Below are positions 51,006-59,334 of a stretch of 64,000 bases of DNA, one piece after another. The stretch covers positions 4,190,001 through 4,254,000 of the forward strand of contig CP119325.1 in assembly GCA_029202525.1 (NCBI GenBank). The letters are read 5' to 3'. The notes beneath the pieces are model-generated. The model ran no database searches. It saw only the letters and a list, made by a program, of their open reading frames with translations, and was not told the DNA's origin. The position numbers were made by a program, and so were the translations under genes. How positions within the stretch are numbered: position 1 is the first letter of the stretch; the number at the start of each line of letters is the position of its first letter. The DNA is from Candidatus Pseudomonas phytovorans. Lineage in GTDB: Bacteria; Pseudomonadota; Gammaproteobacteria; Pseudomonadales; Pseudomonadaceae.

Positions 51006-52670
51006 TCAACGCTCCTTGGCGGCTTCGAAGCCGTAGTCGGCACGCGCCTGCTCGGCACTGATGTAGCCGTAGCGCAGGTCGCGCTCGACCAGCTGGCGTT
51101 CGCGCTGACGCGGGTCGCCGTAACCGCCACCACCCGGCAGGCGCAGCACCAGGCGGCGCTCCGCCGGCACGAACTGCTGGCCCTTGCCGCGCAGCACGCT
51201 GCCGTCGTCCAGGCCGACGAAGCCTTCGGCGCCTTCCTGGCCGCCTTCCAGGCCACGGGCTGGGTACTGGATACGGTCGAACATGGCGCTGAAGCGGAAG
51301 CTGTAGCCTTCGCTGGCCGACACTTCGATTTCCTGGCCCAGGCCGCCGCGCAGCTGGCCGGCACCACCGGAACCTTCACGCAGCTCCTTGCGCCAGACCA
51401 CCACGGGGCCGGCGTGCTCGGTCGCTTCCACCGGCATGGTGTGCACACCGCTTGGGAAGGCGGTGGCACTCAGGCCGTCCATCGCCGAACGCGCACCCAT
51501 GCCACCGCTGTTGAACATCAGCATTTCGGCGTTGCGGCCATTCGGGTTGCTTTCCAGCGGGCGCACGCTCAGGTGCAGGTTCCACAGGGCGCTGGCGCCC
51601 TCGGCTGGCACCTTGCCTGGCAGGCACTTGTGCAGCGCACCGAGTACCAGGTCAGGCACGAAGTGACCGAGCACATGGCGCACAGACACCGGCGCCGGGT
51701 GCTTGGCATTGAGGATGCAGCCTTCAGGCGCAGTCACCTCGAACGGTGCCAGCGACGCGGTGTTGTTCGGGATCTCTGGCGCAACAATGCACTTGAGGCC
51801 GTAGCAGGCATACGCCTTGGCGTAGCCCAGCGGCACGTTGATGCCGAACTGGCTCATGCCCGACGTACCGGTGAAGTCGCTCTGAATGCCGTCCGGGCCA
51901 ACAGTGATGGTCACCGCCAGGGTGACCGGGACGTCGTATCCGTCGAGGGTCATGCTGTTGGTGTAGGTGCCGTGCGGCAGCGACTTGAAGCATTCCAGGG
52001 TGGCGCGGCGGCTGTGCTCGAGGATGAACCCGCCGATGTGTTCCAGGTCCTCCAGCTGGAACTCGTCAAGCATGTCCAGCAGGCGCTTGTGGCCAGTTTC
52101 GTTACAGGCCGACAGGGCATAGAAGTCACCCACCACCCGGTCATTCTCGCGCACGTTGTTGCGCAGGATGTTGATCAGGTCGCGGTTGACGTTGCCACGC
52201 TCGAACAGCTTCATGATCGGGATGAACAGGCCTTCTTCGTAGACCTCACGGGCATCCGGACCAAAGCCCCGGCCGCCGATGTCGACCACGTGGGCGGTAC
52301 TGGCGAAGTAGCCGATCAGCTTGCCCTTGTAGAAGGACGGCGAAACGATGGTGATGTCGTGCAGGTGGCCAGTACCCTTCCATGGGTCGTTGGTCACGTA
52401 CACGTCACCTTCGAAGATGTTGTCTTCGCCGATGTCCTTGATGAAGTGCACCACCGCCTCGGCCATGGTGTTGACGTGGCCAGGGGTACCGGTGACCGCT
52501 TGGGCCAACATGTTTCCAGCGCGGTCGAAGACGCCGGCCGACAGGTCGCCGGCCTCGCGCACACTGGTGGAGAAGGCAGTGCGGATCAGGGTCAGGGCCT
52601 GTTCTTCGACCACCGAGACCAGGCGGTTCCACATCACCTGCATTTGAATGTCGATCAACGTATCGCTCAT
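51006..52670 (-). CDS. hyuB: Hydantoinase/oxoprolinase B-type subunit
   Basis: 554 residues of the HyuB family. Characteristic stretches: 'MWNRLVSVVEEQALTLIRTA', 'DGRGFGPDAREVYEEGLFIP'-like segment 'IGGRGFGPDAREVYEEGLF', 'PLGYAKAYACYGLKCIVAPE' and the end 'LRLPGGGGYGDPRQRERQLV'. With HyuA it should form an ATP-dependent enzyme that opens a cyclic amide (5-oxoproline, N-methylhydantoin) or a carboxylase-like complex. It starts 24 bases after hyuA. Confidence 0.92.
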   Translation of the reverse strand: MSDTLIDIQMQVMWNRLVSVVEEQALTLIRTAFSTSVREAGDLSAGVFDRAGNMLAQAVTGTPGHVNTMAEAVVHFIKDIGEDNIFEGDVYVTNDPWKGTGHLHDITIVSPSFYKGKLIGYFASTAHVVDIGGRGFGPDAREVYEEGLFIPIMKLFERGNVNRDLINILRNNVRENDRVVGDFYALSACNETGHKRLLDMLDEFQLEDLEHIGGFILEHSRRATLECFKSLPHGTYTNSMTLDGYDVPVTLAVTITVGPDGIQSDFTGTSGMSQFGINVPLGYAKAYACYGLKCIVAPEIPNNTASLAPFEVTAPEGCILNAKHPAPVSVRHVLGHFVPDLVLGALHKCLPGKVPAEGASALWNLHLSVRPLESNPNGRNAEMLMFNSGGMGARSAMDGLSATAFPSGVHTMPVEATEHAGPVVVWRKELREGSGGAGQLRGGLGQEIEVSASEGYSFRFSAMFDRIQYPARGLEGGQEGAEGFVGLDDGSVLRGKGQQFVPAERRLVLRLPGGGGYGDPRQRERQLVERDLRYGYISAEQARADYGFEAAKER

Positions 52671-52694
52671 GTTCAGCTCTTCCGAATTCAGGCG

Positions 52695-54770
52695 TTAGCG
52701 GCGCACAACCAGCAGGCAGCCGTCTGGCTGGACCGTGGCGGTGAAGTTGGAGGTGACGAAGGTCGAGGTTTCGCGCTCGACGATGATCGCCGGGCCGTCG
52801 ACACGGGCACCGACCTGCAGCTCTTCACGCGGGTGGATACCGGCGTCGACGAAACCGCCGGCAGCCACATCGAACACCTGGCGGCGGGCAACTTCCTGCG
52901 AGCGGTAGACAGCACTGACAGTCTCGATATGCTCCACGGGCGGCAGCGGCGAACTGGCGCGCACCGACCAACTGACGATCTCGATGTCCGGGCCTTCGAT
53001 CGGGCGGCCAAAGAAGCGGGTGTAGGCCTCTTCGAACAATGCCTTGAACTGCACGGTATCGGCAGCGGTGAAGGCCTTGAACGGCAGCGCCACGGGGATT
53101 TCCCAGCCCTGGCCGACATAACGCATGAATGCGGTGCAGTCCATTTCTGGCTCACCTTCAGGCATGCCCTGGCGCAGGAAGCCCAGCGACTCCGCTTTCA
53201 TCTCTTCAATCAGCGCGTTCACCGCCGCGGCATCGAACTCCGACAGGCGTACAAAGGCACTGCGCACGGCTTCGTAACCAAACGGTGCACGCAGGAAGCC
53301 GATGGCCGAACCCACACCCGCGCCGGCCGGAACGATGAAGCGCGAAACACCCATCTTTTCGCACAGCCGTGCTGCATGCAGCGGGCCGCCGCCACCGAAA
53401 GTGATCATGGTGTAGTCGGCGATGTCCTTGCCGCTTTCCACAGCGTGCACGCGGCCGGCGTTGGCCATGTTCTCGTCGACCACTTCGCACACGCCGAACG
53501 CGGCGGTGTCGGCCTGCAGGCCCAGTGGCTGGCCGATGACCCGGGCCATTGCATTGGCACCGCTGTCAGTGGACAGGCGCAGCGCACCTCCGGCGAAATT
53601 GTCGGCATCGAGGCGACCGAGCAGCAGGTTGGCGTCGGTGATGGTCGGTTCCAGGCCTCCACGACCGTAGCACGCAGGGCCTGGCTCGGAGGCGGCGCTG
53701 TGCGGGCCGACACGAATCTGGCGCATGCTGTCGATGCTGGCAATCGAACCACCACCGGCGCCGATTTCGACCATTTCCACCACCGGGATGGAAATCGGCA
53801 TGCCGCTGCCCTTCTTGAAGCGGTAGGTACGGGCCACTTCGAAGGTTTTCGCGGTTTTTGGCACCTGGTCTTCGATCAGGCAGATTTTTGCCGTGGTGCC
53901 GCCCATGTCGAACGACAGCACGTTTTCCAACTGGTAACGGCGGGCGATGTCGGCGGCGAAGATCGCGCCACCGGCCGGGCCGGATTCAACCAGGCGGACC
54001 GGGAACTCGGCAGCGCTCTGCACCGAGATGATACCGCCGCCGGAGTGGATCATGAACACCGGGCAATCGGCGCCTTCCTGCTTCAAGGTCACCACCAGGC
54101 GGTCCAGGTAGGACTTGATCAGCGGCTTGACGTAGGCGTTGGCGCACACGGTGTTGAAGCGCTCGAACTCGCGCATCTGCGGCGAGACTTCGCTGGAAAT
54201 CGAGATCGACAGCTTTGGCAGGCGCGCCTGCAGGGCATCACGCAACTGGCGCTCATGGGCGCCGTTGACGTAGCTGTGGATGAAACCAATGGCCACGCTC
54301 TCGTAGTTGCCTTCGGCGATGCGCTCGATCAAGGCATCGATCTCGGCCTGCTCAGGGGCGATCAGTACACGGCCTTTGACGTCCAGGCGCTCACGCAGGG
54401 TGAAGCGGTTTTCGCGGTCGATCAGCGGCGGTGGCAGGACGATATTGATGTCGTACTGCTCGAAACGGTTTTCGGTGCGCATTTCGAGGGTGTCACGGAA
54501 ACCCTCGGTAGTAATGAATGCGGTGCGTGCCCCACGGCGCTCGATCAGGGCGTTGGTGGCCAGGGTGGTGCCATGGATCAACTGATCGATGTCCGAAAGC
54601 GCCAGGCCGGCCTGCTCTACCACCTGGCGTACGCCGGTGAGGATGGCCCGCTCAGGCAGCTCGTAGTCGGTCAGGATTTTGGTGGAGTGCAGCACGCCGT
54701 CCACGTCCAGCGCGATATCGGTGAAAGTGCCGCCTATGTCCACGCCGACCCGGCATGATGTCGCAGTCAT
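52695..54770 (-). CDS. hyuA: Hydantoinase/oxoprolinase A-type subunit
   Basis: About 691 residues. The N-terminal acetate/sugar-kinase-like domain opens with CRVGVDIGGTFTDIALDVDG and includes 'IDQLIHGTTLATNALIERRG'. The central domain has 'IHSGGGIISVQSAAEFPVRL', 'SGPAGGAIFAADIARRYQLE' and 'SFDMGGTTAKICLIED', the ATP-binding motifs. I chose ATG 54770, eight bases after AGGGG; ATG 54776 is too close to that site, and the frame opens much further up at 55079. It leads the seven-gene operon, below the TGTAAG-N11-CTTACA operator. Confidence 0.93.
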   Translation of the reverse strand: MTATSCRVGVDIGGTFTDIALDVDGVLHSTKILTDYELPERAILTGVRQVVEQAGLALSDIDQLIHGTTLATNALIERRGARTAFITTEGFRDTLEMRTENRFEQYDINIVLPPPLIDRENRFTLRERLDVKGRVLIAPEQAEIDALIERIAEGNYESVAIGFIHSYVNGAHERQLRDALQARLPKLSISISSEVSPQMREFERFNTVCANAYVKPLIKSYLDRLVVTLKQEGADCPVFMIHSGGGIISVQSAAEFPVRLVESGPAGGAIFAADIARRYQLENVLSFDMGGTTAKICLIEDQVPKTAKTFEVARTYRFKKGSGMPISIPVVEMVEIGAGGGSIASIDSMRQIRVGPHSAASEPGPACYGRGGLEPTITDANLLLGRLDADNFAGGALRLSTDSGANAMARVIGQPLGLQADTAAFGVCEVVDENMANAGRVHAVESGKDIADYTMITFGGGGPLHAARLCEKMGVSRFIVPAGAGVGSAIGFLRAPFGYEAVRSAFVRLSEFDAAAVNALIEEMKAESLGFLRQGMPEGEPEMDCTAFMRYVGQGWEIPVALPFKAFTAADTVQFKALFEEAYTRFFGRPIEGPDIEIVSWSVRASSPLPPVEHIETVSAVYRSQEVARRQVFDVAAGGFVDAGIHPREELQVGARVDGPAIIVERETSTFVTSNFTATVQPDGCLLVVRR

Positions 54771-54825
54771 CGTCATATCCCCTGCAATGCTTTGTAGTTG
54801 TTTCGACCTACGGTAACGGTCTTCA

Positions 54826-54857
54826 TGTAAGTTATATGTTGTCTTACAGGTGGTCAA
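54826..54857 (-). promoter_or_regulatory. Promoter/operator of the hyuA operon (shared TetR-type palindrome)
   Basis: TGTAAG (54826-54831), 11 bases, CTTACA (54843-54848) form an exact 6-bp inverted repeat. On the minus strand TTGACC (54857-54852) is a good -35 box, with TAACTT 17 bases on as a -10. The palindrome covers the spacer and -10, an ideal repressor position. The same arrangement occurs at 56669-56700; the two share TGTTGTCTTACA and the GGTCAA four bases after it. Confidence 0.72.
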
Positions 54858-54891
54858 GCACCTATTTCTCGAAATTTTTGTTTCCGGTGAA

Positions 54892-55112
54892 ATCGAGCGC
54901 CGCCCGCGCGGCGCATCGCGAGCTGTGCTCGCTCCTACGTTTGTTTCGGGCCAGTCAAGCCTGTGACAGGCGTGCTCGACCGCCTTGCTTGTACGACGCG
55001 ATATCGAGTCATGCGCCAAGGCGTCCGCGCGCAAATCCCACAGGAACAATTGGCCCGAAACAAACGTAGGAGCGAGCACAGCTCGCGATGCGCCGCGCGG
55101 GCGGCGCTCGAT
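54892..55112. repeat. 62-bp perfect inverted repeat flanking a 97-base centre
   Basis: 54892-54953 and 55051-55112 are exact reverse complements (62 bases), starting ATCGAGCGCCGCCCGCGCGG and reaching CGTTTGTTTCGGGCCA. The 97 bases between hold no gene. The arms are themselves rich in short palindromes (CGAGCTGTGCTCG, CGCCGCCCGCGCGGCG), as in REP-derived elements. It occupies most of the 374-base gap (54771-55144) between hyuA and the SDR genes. No transposase is present. Confidence 0.9.
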
Positions 55113-55144
55113 CTACAAAACACCATCACATTCAAGACATGCAC

Positions 55145-55900
55145 TCAACCTGCAGTCTTGACCATCCGCCCGCCACCCACCGCCTGCGCCGTGGGGAACA
55201 CTTCCAGCCGCGACACATCCACCTGCCGCGGCATCTTCAACGCCGCCAGCAACAGCTGGGCGATATCTTCCGGCTGGATCGACTCATAGCCGTCATACAG
55301 CTCGCTACCCGCCGCCTGCATGCCCATCGCACTCTTGTACAATTGGGTCTGCACCCGGCCAGGGGCAATCTCGGTCACCCGCACGCCGCTGCCCAGCAAA
55401 TCACAGCGCAAAGCATCACAGAACAGGCTCACACCGGCCTTGGAAGCACCGTACACCGCAGCCCCCGGGTGCGGCGCTCGGCCGGCGCTGGAGCCGATAA
55501 AGAACAGGTGCCCCCTGCCCCGCCCAACCATGCCCGGCAACACTTGCCGCGCCAGGTGCAGCGGCGCCTTGAGGTTGATGTCGAGCATGTTGTCGATCTC
55601 GGCCTCGTCGATGTCCTGGAACGCAGCGCGGGTCGAAAGGATGCCCGCGTTGTTGACCAGTACATCAATGGTCTGCCCTTCCAGCGCGGCGCTCAACGAC
55701 CGGTAGTCACGTACATCCGCCTGCAAGGTGGTCACGCCCGGCTCACTGGCGAGCTCGGCCAGGGCTTCGGGGCTGCGCCCCACGGCAATCACCTGCAGGC
55801 CGGCATTGCGCAGCGCAAGCACGATGGCCTTGCCGATACCGCTGGTAGCCCCGGTCACCAGCGCGCGCTGGTAGCCCTCGGGGAATGCGACTTCAGGCAT
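55145..55900 (-). CDS. Short-chain dehydrogenase/reductase (second gene of SDR pair)
   Basis: 251 residues, classical SDR. NAD(P) motif ALVTGATSGIGKAIVLALR, then NNAGILSTRAAF, catalytic Ser in LFFIGSSAGRAPH and YxxxK in VYGASKAGVSLFCDAL. I chose ATG 55900, which overlaps the upstream SDR by eight bases; 55921 is inside it. It is co-transcribed with the other SDR under the shared operator, so both probably serve the HyuAB pathway. Substrate unknown. Confidence 0.9.
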   Translation of the reverse strand: MPEVAFPEGYQRALVTGATSGIGKAIVLALRNAGLQVIAVGRSPEALAELASEPGVTTLQADVRDYRSLSAALEGQTIDVLVNNAGILSTRAAFQDIDEAEIDNMLDINLKAPLHLARQVLPGMVGRGRGHLFFIGSSAGRAPHPGAAVYGASKAGVSLFCDALRCDLLGSGVRVTEIAPGRVQTQLYKSAMGMQAAGSELYDGYESIQPEDIAQLLLAALKMPRQVDVSRLEVFPTAQAVGGGRMVKTAG

Positions 55901-56642
55901 AGATGTAACCCCCGCTGACAATCACGTTTTCGCCCGTGGCGTAGCTGTTGCGGCTGCTGCCCATCATCACGATCCATTCGGCGATTTCTGCAGGCTCTGC
56001 AGCACGACCCAGCGGGTTGGCCGCTGCGAGTTCGCCCAGGAAGCCCAGTTGCTTGGCCCGCTCGGTGGCGAAACCGGCCGGTGCCACCGAGTTGACCAGG
56101 ATCTGGTCCTTGGCGCAGGCCTGGGCGAAGGATTTGGTCAGGCTGACCACCGCCGCCTTGGTCGCTGCATAGTGGGCGTTTTGCGGGTGGGCCTTGAAGG
56201 CATCCACCGAAGTGACGTTGACGATACGCCCGGTCACCGCAGGGGCGGCAACGTACTGCTGCATGTGGCGCACAGCGGCAACCATCATGTGGTAGGTGCC
56301 CTTGATGTTGACGGCGTTTTCCAGGTCCCACTCTTCGTCGCTGATCTCGAAGATGTCCTGGCGCGGGTAGATGGCCGCGCTGTTGACCAGGCAATGCACC
56401 CGGCCCAGACCTTCGACGATCTGGGCGAAGGCTGCGTGAGCGGTATGCCTGCGTGCAATATCACCCACCGCGATCGCCACTTCAACGCCTTGCCCGCGCA
56501 GCTCTTCTGCCGCTTGTACCAACAATTGCTCGTTACGGTCGATCAGGCCGATTTTGCCGGCGCCACGCTTCACCATCAGCCGGGCTGTTTCCAGACCCAG
56601 ACCCGAGGCACCACCTACGATCACCACCGTTTGATTTTCCAC
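55893..56642 (-). CDS. Short-chain dehydrogenase/reductase (first gene of SDR pair)
   Basis: 249 residues. NAD(P) motif VVIVGGASGLGLETARLM, with Asp in IGLIDRNEQ suggesting NAD preference. VNSAAIYP replaces the usual NNAG, catalytic Ser is in IVNVTSVDAFKAH, and YxxxK is in HYAATKAAVVSLTK. It is 26 bases downstream of the shared TGTAAG/CTTACA-type operator and divergent from the TetR gene. Confidence 0.91.
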   Translation of the reverse strand: MENQTVVIVGGASGLGLETARLMVKRGAGKIGLIDRNEQLLVQAAEELRGQGVEVAIAVGDIARRHTAHAAFAQIVEGLGRVHCLVNSAAIYPRQDIFEISDEEWDLENAVNIKGTYHMMVAAVRHMQQYVAAPAVTGRIVNVTSVDAFKAHPQNAHYAATKAAVVSLTKSFAQACAKDQILVNSVAPAGFATERAKQLGFLGELAAANPLGRAAEPAEIAEWIVMMGSSRNSYATGENVIVSGGYIYA

Positions 56643-56668
56643 AAAACACCTCCGCGATTGAGTCTTTA

Positions 56669-56700
56669 CGTAAGATGCCTGTTGTCTTACATTTGGTCAA
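56669..56700 (-). promoter_or_regulatory. Promoter/operator of the SDR operon (second copy of shared palindrome)
   Basis: CGTAAG (56669-56674), 11 bases, CTTACA (56686-56691), then GGTCAA at 56695-56700. On the minus strand this gives -35 TTGACC and, 17 bases on, CATCTT as -10. Spacing of all parts is identical to the hyuA copy. It lies 36 bases before the TetR gene's start on the other strand, so that gene may be autoregulated from the same site. Confidence 0.72.
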
Positions 56701-56726
56701 ATATCAATTCGCTGACAGGTCCCGCC

Positions 56727-57317
56727 ATGCCCGCTTCCAGGCTCTCGCCCGTACCCACCCCGCATGCCCGGGATCGCTTGCTGGATGCGGCCAGCGCGTT
56801 GTTTGCCAGCCATGGCTACCAGGCCATCGGGTTGCGCGACCTGGCCAGCCACCTTGGCCTGCGCGCCGGCTCGCTTTATCACCATATCGAGAGCAAACAG
56901 GGCTTGCTGTTCGAGCTGATCGAGTCGAGCCTGACCGACCTGCTGTATGAAACCCGACAATGCCTCAAAGGCGCCCGAGCCACCAGTGAACGCTTGCCCT
57001 GTTTTGTGCAGGCCTTCGTGACCTATAGCCAGGCCAACCCAGACAAACTGGTGTTGCTGATGCGAGAGGCCATGAACCTGAACGAAGACCAACTGTTGCA
57101 GGTTGAACAGTTGAAAGCTGAATACAGCGGATTACTCAGCGAAATCGTCGCCGCCGAGTGCGGCCTGACCGCACCGCGTGCGCGGTCGATTGCCCACGCA
57201 GTGCTGGGTTTGCTGTGCGGCCAAGCCCAATGGGGAACAGTCATGACCGCCAGGGAGCAACTGGTGACATTCGTACAGGGCATCGTCGGCACCGGCAAAA
57301 CGGTTGCACATCGATGA
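56727..57317 (+). CDS. TetR/AcrR-family regulator
   Basis: 196 residues. The DNA-binding domain is 'RDRLLDAASALFASHGYQAI' and 'GLRDLASHLGLRAGSLYHHI' followed by 'ESKQGLLFELIESSL'. The C-terminal ligand domain is typical of regulators that bind small hydrophobic or CoA-type ligands, but the ligand is unknown. I chose ATG 56727; the frame is open far upstream but only as a shadow of the SDR gene. Its position beside the palindrome shared by the SDR and hyuA promoters makes it the probable repressor of both. Confidence 0.9.
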   Translation: MPASRLSPVPTPHARDRLLDAASALFASHGYQAIGLRDLASHLGLRAGSLYHHIESKQGLLFELIESSLTDLLYETRQCLKGARATSERLPCFVQAFVTYSQANPDKLVLLMREAMNLNEDQLLQVEQLKAEYSGLLSEIVAAECGLTAPRARSIAHAVLGLLCGQAQWGTVMTAREQLVTFVQGIVGTGKTVAHR

Positions 57318-57567
57318 AATGGAATAACAATATAAATTCTTATTCTTTTTTTATTGGAAAAGAATCCTTTATAAATCTCCCCACTGCACAGCCGCCAACA
57401 CCTGGCCAACTGTTCGCAGCGCAACACCCAATCAACACGAAACGCTCGATCGGCAACAGCAGCGAATCTTCGCAAAATTGCCAACCTGTTGATTTATAAG
57501 ACAATTAGAACTCGGCACGACGATTGCTCAAGCAAAGTCCCGCTCAACCAGAACCGGAGACTTGCCC
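57318..57567 (+). promoter_or_regulatory. AT-rich leader/promoter region of sfnECR
   Basis: 250 bases, far more AT-rich than the surroundings at 57320-57380 (poly-T tract, 'GGAAAAGAATCC', 'TTTATAAATC'). In P. putida, sfnECR is activated by the LysR protein CysB under sulfate limitation, and CysB sites are AT-rich and loosely conserved. I see no -24/-12 sigma-54 motif here. GGAG at 57556 serves the sfnE start. Confidence 0.5.
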
Positions 57568-58128
57568 ATGAGCACCCCACTGAACGTCGTAGCCCTGTCC
57601 GGCGGCACTTCCCGCCCATCACGCACCCTGGCCTTGACCGAGGCAATCCTCGCCGAACTGGCCGAACACCTGCACATCAAGCCGCACCTGATCGAACTGG
57701 GCGACATCGCCCGCCCGCTGGGTAGCGCCCTGTGGCGCAGCGAACTGCCCGAAACCGTCGAACAGCAACTGCGCCTGGTAGAACGGGCCGACCTGCTGGT
57801 GGTGACAACCCCGGTGTACCGCGGCAGCTTTACCGGCCACTTCAAGCACCTGTTCGACCTGATCGGCCAGGATGCCCTGGTCGACACCCCGGTACTGCTG
57901 GCCGCCACCGGTGGCAGCGAACGCCATGCGTTGGTACTCGACCACCAACTGCGCCCGCTGTTCAGCTTCCTGCAGGCCCTGACCCTGCCCATCGGCGTGT
58001 TCGCCAGCCAGGCGGAACTGGCCGACTACCGGGTCTCCAGCGATGCGCTTGCCGCACGCATCCGCCTGGCCGCCGAACGTGCCGTGCCGCTGTTCGGCGC
58101 CCACCACGCACTGCGTAAAAGCGCCTGA
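57568..58128 (+). CDS. sfnE: NADH-dependent FMN reductase SfnE
   Basis: 186-residue flavodoxin-fold reductase of the MsuE/SsuE type. The FMN loop is VVALSGGTSRPSRTLAL, then 'LLVVTTPVYRGSFTGHFKHL' and 'LLAATGGSERHALVLDHQLR'. It supplies FMNH2 to the flavin monooxygenases of the sulfone/sulfonate pathway. I chose ATG 57568, eight bases after GGAG; TTG 57562 is an alternative. First gene of sfnECR, 9 bases before sfnC. Confidence 0.9.
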   Translation: MSTPLNVVALSGGTSRPSRTLALTEAILAELAEHLHIKPHLIELGDIARPLGSALWRSELPETVEQQLRLVERADLLVVTTPVYRGSFTGHFKHLFDLIGQDALVDTPVLLAATGGSERHALVLDHQLRPLFSFLQALTLPIGVFASQAELADYRVSSDALAARIRLAAERAVPLFGAHHALRKSA

Positions 58129-58137
58129 GGAGCGGCC

Positions 58138-59325
58138 ATGAATGCACCTGTAAATACCCCCCTGCGCCCGGCCCTGGCCATCGCCCGCGAACTGGCCGGG
58201 CAGTTTGCCCAGACTGCCGTCGAGCGCGACGAGCGCGGCGGCACACCGAAAGCCGAGCGCGATGCCTTGCGTAACAGCGGCCTGCTGTCGCTGGTGATTC
58301 CGCAGGCCTTCGGCGGCCAGGGCGCCAACTGGCACGACACTTTCGCTGTGGTGCGCGAGTTCGCCCGGGTCGACAGCTCCATCGCCCACGTGTTCGGCTT
58401 TCACCACCTGATGCTGGCGACCGTGCGCCTGTTCTCGCGCCCGGACCAGTGGCAGCCGTGGTTTGAACAGACCGCACGCAAACAATGGTTCTGGGGCAAT
58501 GCCCTGAACCCGCTGGACACCCGTACCGTGGTCAAGCACTTCGACGGCTGGTGCGAGTTCTCTGGCAAGAAAAGCTTCTGCTCAGGCGCCAGCGACTCGG
58601 AAATGCTCATCGCCTCGGCGGTGGACGAACGTGCCGGTGGCAAGCTGCTGATCGCCGCCATCCCAAGCGGGCGCACCGGCATCAGCCTGCACAGTGACTG
58701 GAACAACATCGGCCAGCGCCAGACCGACAGTGGCAGCGCCACGTTCGAGCGGGTGCGGGTGGAGCACAATGAACTGCTGCTCGACCCGGGCCCCTTGAGC
58801 ACCCCGTTTGCCGCGCTGCGGCCGCTGATTGCGCAACTGCACTTCGCCAACCTGTTCCTCGGCATTGCCGAGGGCGCCTTCGAGGAAGCCCGCCAGTACA
58901 CGCTCAAGGAAAGCCGGCCGTGGTTTCGCTCCAGCGCCGCCAGCAGTGCCGAAGACCCTTACGTGCTGCGCCATTACGGCGAGTTCTGGGTCAGCCTGGA
59001 AAGCGTACGCCTGCTGATCGAACGGGCCGCGCGCCAGCTGGATGCCGCCTGGGCCAAGGAGCATGCCCTCACCGCAGAGGAGCGTGGCGACCTGGCCCTG
59101 GCCATCGGTACCGCCAAGGTCGCCGCCAGCCGCCACGGCCTGGACATCTGCAACCGCCTGTTCGAAGTCACCGGTGCCCGCGCCACCCATGCCTCGCTAC
59201 GCTTCGACCGGCACTGGCGCAACCTGCGCACGCAAACCCTGCACGACCCGGTGGACTACCGGATCCACGAACTCGGCGAGTGGGCCCTCAACGACAAACG
59301 CCCTGCCCCCTCCTTCTACTCCTGA
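58138..59325 (+). CDS. sfnC: Flavin-dependent monooxygenase SfnC (acyl-CoA dehydrogenase fold)
   Basis: 395 residues with an acyl-CoA-dehydrogenase/DszC-like fold: 'SGLLSLVIPQAFGGQGANWH', 'FFCSGASDSEML'-type segment 'KKSFCSGASDSEMLIASAV', 'DWNNIGQRQTDSGSATFERV' and 'GARATHASLRFDRHWRNLRT'. DszC-type enzymes use FMNH2 and O2 to oxidise organosulfur compounds, which fits the SfnE reductase before it and SfnR after it. The exact substrate of SfnC is uncertain. Confidence 0.88.
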   Translation: MNAPVNTPLRPALAIARELAGQFAQTAVERDERGGTPKAERDALRNSGLLSLVIPQAFGGQGANWHDTFAVVREFARVDSSIAHVFGFHHLMLATVRLFSRPDQWQPWFEQTARKQWFWGNALNPLDTRTVVKHFDGWCEFSGKKSFCSGASDSEMLIASAVDERAGGKLLIAAIPSGRTGISLHSDWNNIGQRQTDSGSATFERVRVEHNELLLDPGPLSTPFAALRPLIAQLHFANLFLGIAEGAFEEARQYTLKESRPWFRSSAASSAEDPYVLRHYGEFWVSLESVRLLIERAARQLDAAWAKEHALTAEERGDLALAIGTAKVAASRHGLDICNRLFEVTGARATHASLRFDRHWRNLRTQTLHDPVDYRIHELGEWALNDKRPAPSFYS

Positions 59326-59334
59326 GGCCTGCCT

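Noticed and set aside
50376..54758. 1460-codon plus-strand open frame opposite the hyu operon
   Set aside because: Spans several real minus-strand genes and their junctions; composition (His/Gln/Val/Arg-rich) is that of an antisense shadow.
57318..57567. Possible sigma-54 promoter before sfnE
   Set aside because: No GG-N10-GC -24/-12 element seen; sfnECR is known to depend on CysB rather than sigma-54, while SfnR acts on other operons.
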